This document shows, one piece after another, positions 11,820-33,780 of a stretch of 64,000 nt of DNA; the stretch's first letter is position 1, and the number at the start of each line of letters is the position of its first letter. Source of the DNA: Okapia johnstoni. Lineage: Eukaryota; Chordata; Mammalia; Artiodactyla; Giraffidae. The stretch is taken from positions 114,710,213 through 114,774,212 of the forward strand of contig CM044310.1 of the NCBI GenBank assembly GCA_024291935.2, given 5' to 3'. Below the pieces are notes generated by a model. The model made no database searches. It was not told the DNA's origin and saw nothing but the letters and a program-made list of their open reading frames with translations. The position numbers and the translations under genes are program-made.

Positions 11820-12005
11820 TGACAGGGGTCCTCAGAGCACGATTCCCTGACCAGCAGCAGCATCACCTTGGAACATGTCGGCAGTACAGATTCTTGGGTC
11901 CTGCCCCCAGCCAACGGAATCTGAAACCCCATAGGTGCAGCAGTCCTGTAATCTACATTATAACCAGCCCTGATCCTGCTGCATGCTCAAGTTTGAAAGC
12001 ACGTG
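11820..12005 (-). repeat. MER5A-type DNA transposon fossil
   Basis: CAGCATCACCTTGGAACATG, CAGATTCTTGGGTCCTGCCC, AATCTGAAACCCCATAGGTG and CTGCATGCTCAAGTTTGAAA follow the MER5A (hAT-Charlie) consensus in diverged form. Strand naming follows my memory of the consensus and may be reversed. Confidence 0.7.
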
Positions 12006-12044
12006 ATTTAAAACACCACAGTAAAAGAACTCAGGCTCCAGAAG

Positions 12045-12255
12045 CAGGTGGGCTTCAGATTGCAATTCATTAGCTCGCTGACCTTGCGAGTATTACTTTA
12101 CCTCTTAGCCTCGGCATTCCCATCTGTAACATGAGATTAATAATAATCTCTCTGAAGGGAATATTGTGAGAACTGATGTAGAAGTGCACGGTAAGGACTT
12201 GGCATGATATGCCTCACATATAGTAAGCATTCAGTAAATGGTTGGTCATTATTAA
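12045..12255 (+). repeat. MIR
   Basis: CTCGCTGACCTTGCGAGTAT, then CCCATCTGTAACATGAGATT, CTTGGCATGATATGCCTCAC and TAGTAAGCATTCAGTAAATG lie in MIR sense order. Confidence 0.85.
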
Positions 12256-13904
12256 CTGTCTTCTTAGACCAGGTATTCATCTTTCTAAGCAGCATCCCAA
12301 ACAGATGGCTATCCAGTGAGAAGGGAGTTCAAAAGCTCTGGCCCTTTATAATGAGTGACAGCTGTAGCTAAGATTATGTGTTGAGAGACTATTTTGTCTT
12401 CCTGTCATTCCCATTCTAGTTGTAGCTCCATTCTCTAGAGTCGTTAGAACAAGACTGTTCTTCATAGAAGTTGTTAGATTTTTTGAAGACAGCAACCTTG
12501 GTGGTTCTAAACTTTCTCTTCTTTTATTCACACAAGATTAAAAGATTCCCAAAGAAGCCAATGGAGCTCAGTTTAAAAAAAGAAAAAGAAGCAGGGCCTG
12601 TTCCCGAGATAATGGGTCTTTGGAGATGTCTGGTATATAGAGACGCCTCAGAGCTTACTTAAGGCTGAAGCCTTCTCAGTTGGACCTCTGGCCATGGAAC
12701 AGACCTTATGGCAAGGAGGTACTGCTCTTTGCCAGCAGGTGTGAGCCGGAGTCAGCCCCGGAGTGTTTCTGGGTGAGTCTCTGGGGCCCAGGATGCACGC
12801 TGCTTGGGACCCAGCATCTCTGTACCCTAGCCCTTCTCCTACTCTGGTCTCGGGCTCCTCGGCAAGCTGCCCTCACTCTGCCCGGCCTCCTGGCTCTCAC
12901 CTGTGTCGCTTGCCCTCTGTCTCACTAGCATTCTGTGGTTGGCAGTCTGCTCTGAGGCTTCTGTTTTTATTTTATTGATGTCTAATGAATAGCTGCGAAA
13001 AATTGTACTGGCCAAGCAAATGATACCTTTCTTCCATTATGCCATGTTGTGTAGGTCAGGGCAGAACTGCTGTTTTAAAGTGGGATTTCATAATAGAAGC
13101 GTGCGTCCAGATTACAGGAGATACTAAGGTGGTGATTAGCTGGTGCTGAGGAGCTGGCCTTGCTCTTTCAGGTGCTTCCATTTTTCTGATCATCCATCCA
13201 GTGACGTTTCAGCAAGGCCCGCACCTCTGATGGTTTCCAGATAGCTAATTTGCAGTGTGTTTTCAGCCCTGTGATACCGGGCAGGTGGCCATTAGGAGAC
13301 AATGCTGAGGATTCGTGTGCGCAGGTTGCCGGAAGATTGTCATGGACTGAGGCTGTCAGGATCTTATCTCTGCCGTTCAGAGAGCTCCTCTCCACGCTGG
13401 GGCTCAGGCACTGTGGACATGTCCGTCAGGACTTTTGAAGCTCCCGTGTTTGTACCGTTGTTTTCTTTGTATTCTAGAGGAGCTGATATTCAGATCAAGA
13501 GAAGAGTGTAGTGATTTCTTTTCAACCTAGAGGGTGAAGATTTGAATCTGTTGACACATAACCCAGGGCTTGTCAAAATATGGATGATTTCATATTGAAG
13601 CACGTGATTGTGTGTTACCTGAGATGTGCAGTAGGTAGAAAGTTTTAAGTGTCTTGAGAATAGTGTAAAAAAGTCACTGAGGAAAGAGAATTACTGTAGA
13701 ATTACTAACTGTGGATGGTGAGCAGGGGCCATGCAGACCTCTGACTTCTGGAGGGGATGGACCATCTCTAAAGCTGCCCAGAATACTGACGGCCTGTGGG
13801 CTTCATGGAGATGTGGTGTTTCTCCAGGGGTGGGGGCAGAGGGGGCTGTGGTCTGGACACCAGCCTGATGGTGGATAAACGGCACGCCCCTTCTGAATAG
13901 TGTG

Positions 13905-14060
13905 GGGGCCCTGGACTGAGACCCCCTCTTACCAGCTGTGCAGTTTAGGGCAAGGACTTCCCCTTTCCGAACCCCACTTAAATGAGTGGTGGATGCGGGG
14001 AGCTAGTAGCCCAGTGCACAGCATGGCGACCACTCCGGAAATATTAACTCCCAGAGAGAG
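13905..14060 (+). repeat. Diverged MIR
   Basis: TTACCAGCTGTGCAGTTTAG, GGCAAGGACTTCCCCTTTCC and ACCCCACTTAAATGAGTGG. The match is moderate. Confidence 0.4.
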
Positions 14061-14644
14061 GCGTGCAGTGATGGGGCTTCTTGGTAGCGAGTCGTTGCCC
14101 AGTAGGGTGTCCTTGAGGCTGGTCCGTTAATGCCCTTGTCTCTGGGGTGAAAGGGCCCATGGGAAGTTAACAGCTTCTAGGCCAAGAAATGATGGCTTTT
14201 GTTTTGATGATCTTCAGAGTTCACCTGCCACCAATTCAGGGCCCCAGAAACAGATTGACTGCTTTTATCTCACCCAACAGGTGCCTTTCCAGCGGCATCA
14301 GTTATAGCGATGACTGACTTTGAGGCCTGATCTGCTCTGCGCTGCCCACACTGCCTTCTGGTGTGCAGCCCTGGCTCCAGGATGCTTCCACAGTGCCCCT
14401 TCAGCTGTCAGGGTCGCTCAAAACCATGATCTCCAGAAAGGACCCCAGGCTGGTGTCACCATTGTCCTTTAGACTTCCTTGTCCTTTAGACCATGGTCTC
14501 GGGGGTGCAGAGTGGACTTTCCTTCCTGGAGAGAGGGAGAGCCAAGTTGACCGACAGCGCCTGGAGTCCACTGCAGGCCGCACAGTGCTTCCTGTGCGAG
14601 GGGTGGCGGGGGCCACTCTCCCTTGGTACTTGATCTCCTCCTAC

Positions 14645-15000
14645 ATTGTTATTTAGTTGAATTTTAGTGGTTTTTTTTTTTTTTTTTCCTCTTACCTAAC
14701 ACCGTACACCAAGTCAGCTCCAGAAGGAACAGGAAAACCCACTTTAACCATAAAAACAAATGAAGATCATAAAGAAGCTGATTGGTCTTAAAAACCTAAC
14801 ATTTTGAATTATGTACGTCAAAAAAAATTCAATACACAAAATTAGAAGACAGATAATGAAAGGGAAAAAAATGTAAAGATATATAACATTAACATAGTTC
14901 CTTAATATTAAATACAAAATGAGAACCACACCATTTGAAAATGAACAAAAACATGAATAGAAAATTCACAAAGTAAGAAATACACACTGGACTTCTGGAA
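14645..15000 (+). repeat. Old L1 fragment
   Basis: It is A-rich and L1 ORF2-end-like: AAAACCTAACATTTTGAATT, then AATTAGAAGACAGATAATGA and AAACATGAATAGAAAATTCAC. It is preceded by a T tract at 14670-14687. Diverged. Confidence 0.5.
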
Positions 15001-15136
15001 AAACCTAGGGGATTAACAGTAGATAGTTTTCAAGTTATTGTATACTGTGTTATCTTTAAAATTATGTTATGAAAGAATATTTAATGGTTAGGTTCACAAT
15101 ATAGTTTGTAAGTGAAAAGGGTGGGTTAAAACATAG

Positions 15137-24976
<9,840 letters not shown>

Positions 24977-27900
24977 GCCCCCCGAGGCCTCGGCTGAAGG
25001 AGACAAGGTCTTCTCTCTTGATGGGGTGGCACTGGGCCTTGAACAGAACCAGGCCTGCGGGGGCAGGGTGGGGAGGGTCCCCCTCTCGTCTCGCCTTCTC
25101 CAGCCCGCAGCACTAGCCTCAGCCGACAGAAGGCCACAGGCTGGGCCAGCCAGTGCCCTGCGCCCAGCACTGCAGGCCTGGGGTTGGCCGCAGGCCGTGG
25201 CGGGAGTCCTGCCCTGTGACGTGGACCCTTTTGAGGACTGAAGGAGGCAGGCAGGGACCCTCCACACCCTCACTGCTCCCTGGACCCCTCCCCGCCGTCT
25301 GTGCACACCAGCCTCGGGGCCTCCGCCCAGTGGGCAGAGCCTGGGCCCGGCCAGGAGGAGGAGATCCTGAGGTCCAGATGCCCCAGGGCAGGGCCAGCAG
25401 CCCCTCATGAGGACACATCCCTCTGCTGCGCCTGACGCTCCCCACTTGTGGTCCACACCCCACCCCTGGAGGGCATGGCCTGTCCGGCGGCCTCTGGGAA
25501 CACGTGGGCCATGGCTCTGCCACCTGAGGTACAGTTCTGTCTGAGGGCATTTGCCCAACAGGTCAGGACAGAGGGAGCACAGCTCTGCCTGGACCAGGGA
25601 GCGTGGCCAGCGTCCGCCCCCGTCCGCCCCTGCCCTACTTCACAGGCTATGGGGATCCATTCCCTTTAAAACAAAGGAACACTGGAAGAAAAATGGAAAG
25701 ACATCCCTCCCCCAGTAATTTTTAAAGAAGAAAAACTACAGGAAGAAAACTACAGACCTCAAGATGAAGCTCTCTCCCCACCTCTGTCAAGAGGCACTCA
25801 AGTGGAGGGCGACCCTTGTCTTTGTGACATCAAGATGGGTGCCCAGGGGTGGCTGCTTGAGAGCCTGTTGGGGTCCCACTTACGTCCTGTCACTAGATCC
25901 CCCTCCCCCGCCCCAAGCATACAGTTCGAGCCCTTGGCAGGAAGAGCTGGGGAGACCCCTGTCTGCCTTGGAGCGCTGCGGGAACACCGCCCCCTGTGTG
26001 CGTGCACGGGGTGGGGGTGGCGGGAGGTGCCCGCAGGCACTTGGGGTTTGGTTCCGCGTGTTTGGTGTTGAAGTAGAATCATTTTCCTCTTGGGCCAGCA
26101 GGGCTGTCCGTGGGAAGTAGGCCGTGTCAGGGGACTCCCAGGGTGTGACGATGGCTGGTGCTGTGCAGGGCCGGCCTTCCTGCTCCCCGGCCGTCAGCGC
26201 CCGGAGGAGCTGCCGGTACAGAGGCCGTCAGGACGAGGCGGCGTGCCTGCCCGTCACCATCCTCCATGGCCTCCCCCGCCTTTCCTGGCCTTTCCATTGG
26301 CCCTGGAAGAGCCCTCTTCCTCATGCCCCCCTCCGCCCCACCCCACCCCCAGACAGCGACCCTGCTAAGGCTGCTACAGATACGGCTGCCCCCGTCCCGT
26401 GGCTGGGCTGTGGCCTCCGCAGGGGAGAAGCCTGACCAAGGTACCCTGGGCGCGGGGCGGAGGCCCGCCTGCCGCACAGCCCTGCACAGCCCTCCAGGTC
26501 TCTTTGCACTTTAAGATGCAGCACCTGTGGTATGTTTGAGGCCGCCCTGGGTCGCCTCCGCCAGGCGGCCTGACAAAGGGAGAGATGCCTCAGAACAGTC
26601 TCAGCCACCCCTGGCCCCAGACGCTTCCCGCTGGCTGTTGGAGGGTGGGCCAGGCCCTGTGCTCACTGACTCTTCCTCTGGATAAGCTGGATGTCGCACT
26701 GTCTCTAGGTCTTGTACGGCAAAATAAGGTGCTTGGAAAAACTACATGTCCCCAGCGCGTTTTACCGCCTCCTTAAGGACACAAGTCAGAAAACCTAAGG
26801 TACATGAACGTCTTATGTAAATGTCAGATGCCAGACCTCTTCTCTTCTGGCGGATCTGTATCTGATGCTTTCTCGGTCAGGGCTTGGCTGGAGGGGGACG
26901 TTGCTTAGTTTTGACTTGAGGTCGGCAGACTCCTGCTTCTCTAGCCCTGCAGTTGCCCCAGTGCTGAGTCCCAGGCAGGTGCGCAAATTACTCCATTGAC
27001 TAATCTCAGCTTTTTCCTAGGTCATGCTCGCATATTCCCAGGCAGCCCATCAAGGTATTGGGTGGGGGTGGAAGGGAAGCCTTGAGAGTGGCCTGGGGCC
27101 ACTGTCCCATGTGTCAGCTAAAGCAGAAGAGAAGAGGCTTGCTTCCCTCCCACGGCCCAGTCTATGCTGCCACCTCTGTGTTGGCACCCTGGGCCACACC
27201 ACCACCTGCAAGCTTGGCTCGGCACCAGGAACTTCACAAGCCCCCAGCTGTCCTGCCTTCCCACGCCCCCTTCCCTGAGACTGCAGTTCTGTGAGTGGCA
27301 GGTGACTCTTCTGGAAGAAGAAAGGGCACAGTAAGGGTGGACACCTGTGCTCTGCACCCTTAACCCTTGTGGGAGTAGCAGAGACCAGGCTTCCGCGTCT
27401 CCAAGGGGTCTCCTCCGGTCCCACAGCACCCGCTCCTAGCCAGCCCGGGCGGCTGCAGGGGCCTCTCAGGCCTGCCCCCCGGAATCCTGCCAGGGCTTTA
27501 ACCGCAGATGGGAACTGGTGGCTCGTTCCCAAAGAGCCACAGTTGGACAGGAAGTTCCAGGGGTTCCTCTCTGTTTCCTCTGCTGACTCTTCTCATTTTC
27601 TGCTTCTCAGACTGGCTTGGACTTGGAGGACGTTTCTTGGTCGTTCTGAGCTGGCATTCCCACCAGCACCAATGCTAGTTGGGGGGCGGGGAGTGGTCGG
27701 TATTTGGACCAAGTGGGCACTTGCAGGGGGACCCGTGAAGGAGAGTGGGTGTGTGCGGGGGCAGGCCGACTCTAACTGGAACTCTGCCCACCCCACCCAT
27801 TCATCTAGTGTGCTAAGCTCTAGAAAGTTCTTTCACAGGTCATTCTCATGTGAGCGGCACCACAGCTCTAGGAATTGAGGGAAAGGCAGGTGTTAATTAG

Positions 27901-29031
27901 CCTCGGCCAAAGTGGGAAAGCCTGTTGGTGGGGTTACAGGACTTGTTCCCTGCCCCGCAGTGAAATACGGGGCACCCGGAAGCTCTTCCCCATCAAGTGT
28001 TCTTTAGGTCCCCGACAGTGCAGACCCCAAGGCCAGAAGTAAACAGCCCTGACTAAGCGTTAGGCTGGCTCTGGAGGGAGGCTTCACAGAAGGAAGTGGT
28101 CCAAGGTTGGGGCCGTGCCTTGTGAATTTGCCCTCAGTTCTTGGCTGTGTTGCATGTGGGTATCACAGTGCATTTGTCCCTGCGTTCTGTCGAGTTCTTC
28201 CCAACACTTGACCTTTCAAGGAGGAATGCTAAAATGCTGTTTCCGGGTTTGCCTCCAGGCTGAACGTGTGCCGCCGGTGAGGTTCTTCTAGCAGGCTGTC
28301 TCTTGGCCAGGGTGGGCAGAGGGTGACCTCAGAGCAGCACCCTGGCCAGAGGGGCTGGAGGGCACGCCTCCGCTCATCCCTACAGGTTGGTTGCCTGTGG
28401 AGGGGGCAGCCCTGGCGGGCTGCCTGCCCCTAGACCAGGAGGTCAAGCCAGTTCACTGCAGCACTTGTGATCCAAGCTCCTCTCCACCTGTACCCTCCCC
28501 CGTCCCCTCCTGCAAGGCGATCCACACTGCCTGGGGGCTGTCTCAGGTCAGTGGCTGTCTTCCCAGGAGAAGGAGGCTCCAGGGACTTGGGCTGGCTGCT
28601 GGAGACAGCCACGGCGCTCTCCCCCAGGGCCTCCAGTTCCCGCAGCCAGTGGAGGGAGGTCTTGCCCTCCTGTTGCTTGGCAGATTCAAGCCGCGCATTC
28701 ATGCTTAGGTGAAAGGACGACTGAGTCGTGTGTGCCAGAAACCTAGGTCACATCTGCTGGTGATCCCATGGCAGAAGGCCTGGGGCAGGGAGGGGCCTGC
28801 ATCAATGTCCTGTCACCTCCCGGAGCCGTCTTTTCACCGGCTGCTGGCTGCAGACTCCTCGAGGCTCCAAGGTGACTGCCCGCGCCTCCTGCCCAAGAGC
28901 CCACCTTGGCCAGCTCCAACAGCAGTGATGTGACACCTCAGTGTAGTCGAGACAGGGCGTAAATTATTGTTTGCATTAAGAAGAATCATGTTCCCTGTGT
29001 ACATTAAAAGAAAAAGTCTGAATTGTATGGG

Positions 29032-29037
29032 AATAAA
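29032..29037 (+). terminator. ARHGAP35: Proximal poly(A) signal AATAAA of ARHGAP35
   Basis: AATAAA lies in an AT-rich stretch and is followed by T/G-rich sequence. It could give a 3' UTR about 0.5 kb shorter than the distal site. Confidence 0.45.
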
Positions 29038-29554
29038 ACTTGTTTGAAAATTTGGAATAGTGCTGCTGCCAGCTTATTTTTCTGGTACTTGTATTTTCAC
29101 ATGTTAAATGATCTTTATATATGTTGGATTAACAAATATTTTGAGTTTCCTGAGGGTGGGGGGGAAACATTACTGGTATTGAAATGTGTTAGTAGTCTGG
29201 CTGTGTGCCCAAAATTCTGTTTCGCAGCAAAAGTGGAGAACTGTATGTAAAGAAAGTATAACAATTATTTCTTTGTATTTTAGAGGCTTTAACCAGGACA
29301 TCCTCTAGTTGGTGTTAGGAATGTTTGCTTAATTTCCAGACTTTTTTTTTTTTTTAAACACATCGTGGGTTTTTTGAGGCTCCAACCTGATTCGTGCATG
29401 GTCAGCCATCAACAGAGGCTGAGCATCTCTGACTGAGGTGTTCTCCGTCTGGTTTTGGTTTTTAAAATCATGTATTTGCTACAAAGTATTGTACTTGTCT
29501 CAATGGGAATGGTGTACAAAACTGAAAAGGCCTTACGTGATATGTATCATAGTT

Positions 29555-29560
29555 AATAAA
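29555..29560 (+). terminator. ARHGAP35: Distal poly(A) signal AATAAA of ARHGAP35
   Basis: AATAAA lies at the end of the AT-rich 3' UTR. GC-rich intergenic sequence with ruminant SINEs begins just after it. Confidence 0.65.
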
Positions 29561-29807
29561 TCAATCTTGTAAAAAACCAAACCTGAGAGAGAGATGAAGA
29601 CGGCCCCTCCCCGGCCCCTGGGCGCACGCCCGCCGGGCAGGCCCCTTGGGGACACCGGCTCCAGCCTCTGCCCATCAGGAGGAGCGCGGGGAGCCTCTGA
29701 CCTCCCAGCACCCCGGGGAGAAGGCATCTTGAGCAGAGCCAGGGCCCACGGGCGCTGTGGGCACCTTCCCCCTCCATCCCCAGGACTGCTGCCGGGAGCC
29801 CCCCAAG

Positions 29808-29935
29808 CCCTGGAGAAGGGAATGGTAGCCTACTCTAGTATTCTTGCCTGGAGAATCCATGGACGGAGGAGCCTGGTGGCCCCCAGTCCGTGGGATCATA
29901 AAGAGCTGGACACGACTTGAGTGCAAGCTGAGTGA
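29808..29935 (+). repeat. Single Bov-A unit
   Basis: CTGGAGAAGGGAATGGTAGCC, CTTGCCTGGAGAATCCATGG and AAAGAGCTGGACACGACTTG. Sense orientation. Confidence 0.88.
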
Positions 29936-30544
29936 TCTGCCTTCCCCAGGTCTTGCCCCAGGTTGCTCCCGCAGTTTATTCTAGGTCATCAGGCCAAGCA
30001 CCACCCACAGAGCCCTGTGGCCACGGGGGCGCCCAGCAGGCCAGACACCGAAGCTGCTGCCTTTCCCCATGCCTGTGGCTCTGGGGTGGGGCCCAGGGTT
30101 TACTCCCAGGTGACCCAGGGGAGTTAACCTCTCAGGACAGCGCCTCATAGACACCTCAGCCACTCAGGCTCCATCTGCCCTGTGCTGTCCCCTCCTCGCC
30201 CCTTCCTCCACGGCCCCCTCAGTCACCTCCCAGATGCCACCTTCAGCCACCACGTCCATTCTGGCCCAGGTCCTAATTCTGGCTCCCCTGGCCTCCAATG
30301 GACACTCCCACACCTTAAATGGCCTCCCAGCCCTCAGTCTTTGAACCAAGAAGTTATCCCAAAGACCTGGCTTTGCATTACCTACGGCAGTAGTGGGGAC
30401 TAGTCACCCTGAGAGATGCCTTGCCCCTTCCCTGCCTGAGCCAGGCACGGTCCTGGATCATAACTCTTGCCCCACGCTGTCAGTCAGCAGGAAGCCAGCA
30501 GGCGCCTGAGCACGGGCCAGGCAGGGGCCCCTCCCTCTGGCCCC

Positions 30545-30775
30545 AGCCCGTCCTCCAGTCAGACTCCAGCTTCTGTCTGAGTCATTCCCACTTTCCCAGT
30601 GCACTTGGTTGCTTCCAAGGCTTTGCACTGTTTCCTCTGCCTGAAATGCCCTCTATTCCTCAGGCTCCCAAATCTCAGCACTGCCCATCACATCCCCACC
30701 CATCCTTCAAAGCCAGTCTTCCTCTAGAAATTCTTCCCAGGCCCTTTTACCCGTTGAGGGACCCAACGACTACTG
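30545..30775. repeat. Old L2-class repeat
   Basis: CTTTGCACTGTTTCCTCTGC, CTGAAATGCCCTCTATTCC and CCATCCTTCAAAGCCAGTCT are hallmark strings of old L2 copies. Confidence 0.6.
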
Positions 30776-30824
30776 ACCTGCTGTGGGGATTTATGTGACT
30801 CCCAGAAAGTCTTCCAACATTTGT

Positions 30825-30922
30825 TTGTTTTTTTGGCCATGCCAGACAGCAGGCGAGATTTTAGCTCCCCCACCGGGGATCGAACCTGTGTCCCCTACAG
30901 TGGAAGCGTGGTCCCAGCATTT
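30825..30922 (-). repeat. tRNA-Glu SINE, antisense, truncated
   Basis: TTTTTGGCCATGCCAGACAG, then GATTTTAGCTCCCCCACCGG and GGATCGAACCTGTGTCCCCT. Confidence 0.8.
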
Positions 30923-31193
30923 GCTTTAAAAAAAAAAAGTTTCTACAATATACAGTTGGCACTCAATATGTGCACTGACATCATAAATCCGTCTTTAGTT
31001 CTTGCTGTTCAAGTATACTTGCATACTTCACACCTCCCAGCCACCATCCACCCAAGTGGAGAGCTTTGGGGGGCAGGGCCTGTGGCTTCCCCATATGTGT
31101 CTCAGCATCAAGCAGGTGCCTCAAACATAGCAGGACTTCCGTCTGCAGAACTCAATGGTCAGTTTCAACCTTGCCCTTGCCTTGCTTCTGCCT

Positions 31194-31397
31194 TGTGCGT
31201 ACTCAGTCATGTCCGACTCTGTGACCTGATGGACTGTATGTAGCCTGCCAGCCTCCTCTATCCATGGGACTTTTCAGGCAAGGATATTGGAGTGGGTTGC
31301 CATTTCCTCCTCCACGTATCTTCCCAACCGAGGGATAGAACCCACGTCTCCTGCATTGGCAGGCGGATTCTTGACCACTGATGCCACCTGGGAAGCT
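31194..31397 (-). repeat. Bov-tA SINE, antisense
   Basis: CTCAGTCATGTCCGACTCTG, GGATATTGGAGTGGGTTGCC, GGATAGAACCCACGTCTCC and GATGCCACCTGGGAAGCT. It joins a Bov-A unit to the tRNA-derived head. Confidence 0.9.
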
Positions 31398-31439
31398 TTG
31401 CCCTTGGTCTCTGTCTATAAGCCAGCCTCTTGGTGGTGG

Positions 31440-31832
31440 TGGTGGTGATGGTCAGTCCTTCAGTCGTGTCTGACTCTTTGCAACCCCACGGACTGCAACA
31501 CACCAGGCGTCTCTGTCCTTCACCATCTCCCGGAGCTTGCCCAAACTCACATCCATCGAGTCGGTGATGCCATCCAGCCATCTCGTCCTCTGTCGTCCCC
31601 TTCTCCTCCCGCCTTCAATCTTTCTCAGCATCAGGGTCTTTTCCAGTGAGTCAGTTCTTCGCATCAGGTGGCCAAAGTATTGGAGCTTCAGCTTCAGCAT
31701 CAGTCCTTCTAATGAATATTCAGGACTGATTTCCTTTAGGATGGACCGGTTTGATCTCCTTGCAGTCCAAGGGACTCTCAAGAGTCTTCTCCAACACCAC
31801 TGTTCTAAAGCATCAATTCTTCAGCGCTCAGC
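31440..31832 (-). repeat. BovB 3' end, antisense
   Basis: CAGTCGTGTCTGACTCTTTGC, GTGATGCCATCCAGCCATCTC, GGTGGCCAAAGTATTGGAGC and GAATATTCAGGACTGATTTCC. Truncated at the element's 5' side near 31832. Confidence 0.92.
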
Positions 31833-32059
31833 CGACTCCAGTGCAAACTTTTGCTCTGAGGACCACATTCCTGCCCACTTGCCTGTGACACTCTGCTTGC
31901 TGACTGGTGTACATAACCACAGCCAGACTCCCAATCCCTTTCTCCAAACCTGTTCGTCCCCACCCCCGCTCCCCCACAAGCCAGAGACCCTGGAGACCTC
32001 CTCAGGGTATTACACTCTCCTGTTAAGCCGCCCCAAGTTCTGTTTCACCTTCCACGTGA

Positions 32060-32500
32060 CTCTCACCCTACCTACCACTTGCCTCCTCATTTCCTGCCAC
32101 CATCCTGATTGAATCTCACCAGCCCCCTCCTTTACATCCTCCCTGGTCTCCCAGCCTCCAGCCTCACCCCTTCCCTTCCATCTCCCTGTGGCAGCCAGAG
32201 TGAGCTTTTCAAAACAGATCTGTCCCTGCCACCCCTCTCGACACCTTCTGGGGCTCCCCAGCACCATCAGATGCCAACTCCTCAGCAGGTCCTGGGAGGG
32301 CCCTCGCCAACCTCCCAGGGAGGCTCACCTTGCACTCTGCAGTCCAGCCTTCTGACTCCTCAAGGGCCTGCCTACCACAGGCCTTTTGCATGTGCTATTC
32401 CCTCTAGACATTCTGTCTACCCTTCCTTGCTAACTCCCTCCTTAACCTTTAGATTTCGGTTCCCTGGACTCTTCCTTGGGAAAGTCATCCCTTCCCCCAA
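32060..32500. repeat. Old L2-class repeat
   Basis: CCTTTTGCATGTGCTATTCC, CTCTAGACATTCTGTCTACC and GGCAGCCAGAGTGAGCTTTT are L2-like strings in a C/T-rich, diverged copy. Confidence 0.55.
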
Positions 32501-32584
32501 GACCAAGATGAATTCCTTTGCTTTCAAAGAAAAAAGCTTTCTCCTCTTCAACAGCGTTTTTCTGTCTGTTACTCCTTTAAGTTG

Positions 32585-32870
32585 AATTCACCCATTTAAC
32601 ACACGTTTCCTGAGCATTTACTCTGTGCCAGTCCCCCAGGGAGAAAGCTGGGATCTGACCCCTAGTGGAACAGACAGAAAACAGTTCAAGAAATGAATGT
32701 ATCCCTTAATGTCGGGCACGGATAAGATATTAGGGAGGATGTGAATTTGGGGGAGCAGAGCTGTTATTTGGGATGGTCAGGAAGACCTCCCTGGGGACGT
32801 GACATCAAGAGACCAGGATGAGGTGAGTCAGGCATTTGCCTCAGGTACAAAACCTAAAGGGACAAGGGAT
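32585..32870. repeat. Old L2-class repeat, second copy
   Basis: ACACGTTTCCTGAGCATTTAC, CTGTGCCAGTCCCCCAGGG and GGTCAGGAAGACCTCCCTGG are common in ancient L2-like copies. Confidence 0.5.
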
Positions 32871-32989
32871 CAGAGATCAAGATAAAAAATTATTTCAATT
32901 CATGTTTTAAAAAATCAAAGTCAGTCTTCCAAAATCCATGATGATCAAAATTTTAAGTGAAAAAAAAAAAAAAAAAAAAAAAGCAAAAA

Positions 32990-33108
32990 ACAGGACTTCC
33001 CTGGTAGTCCAGTGGTTAAGATTCTGCCCTTCTAATGCAGGAGGTATAGGTTCAATCCTTGTTGGGAAAGTTCCACAAGCAGTGCGGCCAAAAATAAAAC
33101 CCTTTCTT
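32990..33108 (+). repeat. tRNA-Glu-derived SINE
   Basis: CAGGACTTCCCTGGTAGTCC, GTGGTTAAGATTCTGCCC and GGTTCAATCCTTGTTGGG. A long A run precedes it, probably the tail of another insertion. Confidence 0.88.
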
Positions 33109-33438
33109 AAGGCGAAAAGAAACCGATTCAGTAACAGTGCTGTGAAGCCTGAGTCAAAAGGAAAAATCTATAAGACAGCCTGGAGTGGGGAGAAAAGTGA
33201 TGGTGGATGAGAACAAAAGCTAGGACACTGAAAGTGGAAAGAAGAGATCCGAATATCTTCAAAGTCAGGGCGACAAGATGGCGCAGTCTGCCCAAGATTG
33301 CCCCAGGAGGTGAGAGGACTCCGGGGCTGACACAAAGTCTATCTAATCACCGTCTGTGCCAGAAGCTGCAGCCAGCGCGGAGCATGTACTAGGCGCTCGC
33401 CAGCTCCAAGCCAACTGCCCGGACGTGTTACTCCATGC

Positions 33439-33457
33439 GGCCACCAGGGGTCAGCAG
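33439..33457 (+). promoter_or_regulatory. CTCF-like motif
   Basis: The + strand carries GGCCACCAGGGGTCAGCAG, which fits the CTCF core CCASYAGRKGGCR at 12 of 13 positions plus the flanking GG. It lies in a GC-rich unique island in the intergenic region, about 50 bp left of a BOV-A2 insertion. Prediction from the motif only. Confidence 0.5.
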
Positions 33458-33508
33458 AGCGCCCCCCTGCCCAGCCGTCTTCTGGCCTGGGAAGTGTTGG
33501 AAGCCCAG

Positions 33509-33780
33509 CGGCTGCTGCTAAGTCGCTTCAGTCGTGTCCGACTCTATGCGACCTCATAGACGGCAGCCCACCAGGCTCCCCCGTCCCTGGAATTCTCCAG
33601 GCAAGAACATTGGAGTGGGGTTCCATTTCCTTCTCCAATGCATGAAAGGGAAAAGTGAAAGTGAAGTCGCTCAGTCGTGTCTGACTTTTAGCGACCCCAT
33701 GGACCGCAGCCTACCAGGCTCCTCCGTCCATGGGATTTTCCAGGCAAGAGTACTGGGGTGAGGTGCCATTGCCTTCTCCG
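33509..33780 (-). mobile_element. BOV-A2 SINE with 13-bp target-site duplication
   Basis: It is a full dimer in antisense: GGCTGCTGCTAAGTCGCTTC, then two CAGTCGTGTC.GACT units, ending GCCATTGCCTTCTCCG. The identical string GTTGGAAGCCCAG flanks it at 33496-33508 and 33781-33793. That is a perfect 13-bp target-site duplication, so the insertion is complete and probably recent. Confidence 0.95.

Larger units (their letters stand above)
24977..29580 (+). other. ARHGAP35: ARHGAP35 3' UTR
   Basis: The first 4 kb are GC-rich and have no clear SINE or LINE, unlike the flanking introns and intergenic DNA. From about 28950 the sequence turns AT-rich and carries two AATAAA signals. A UTR of about 4.6 kb is in line with the long ARHGAP35 message known in mammals. 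Open frames inside it on either strand lack any recognisable domain. The end is inferred from the last AATAAA, since no transcript data are available here. Confidence 0.8.
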
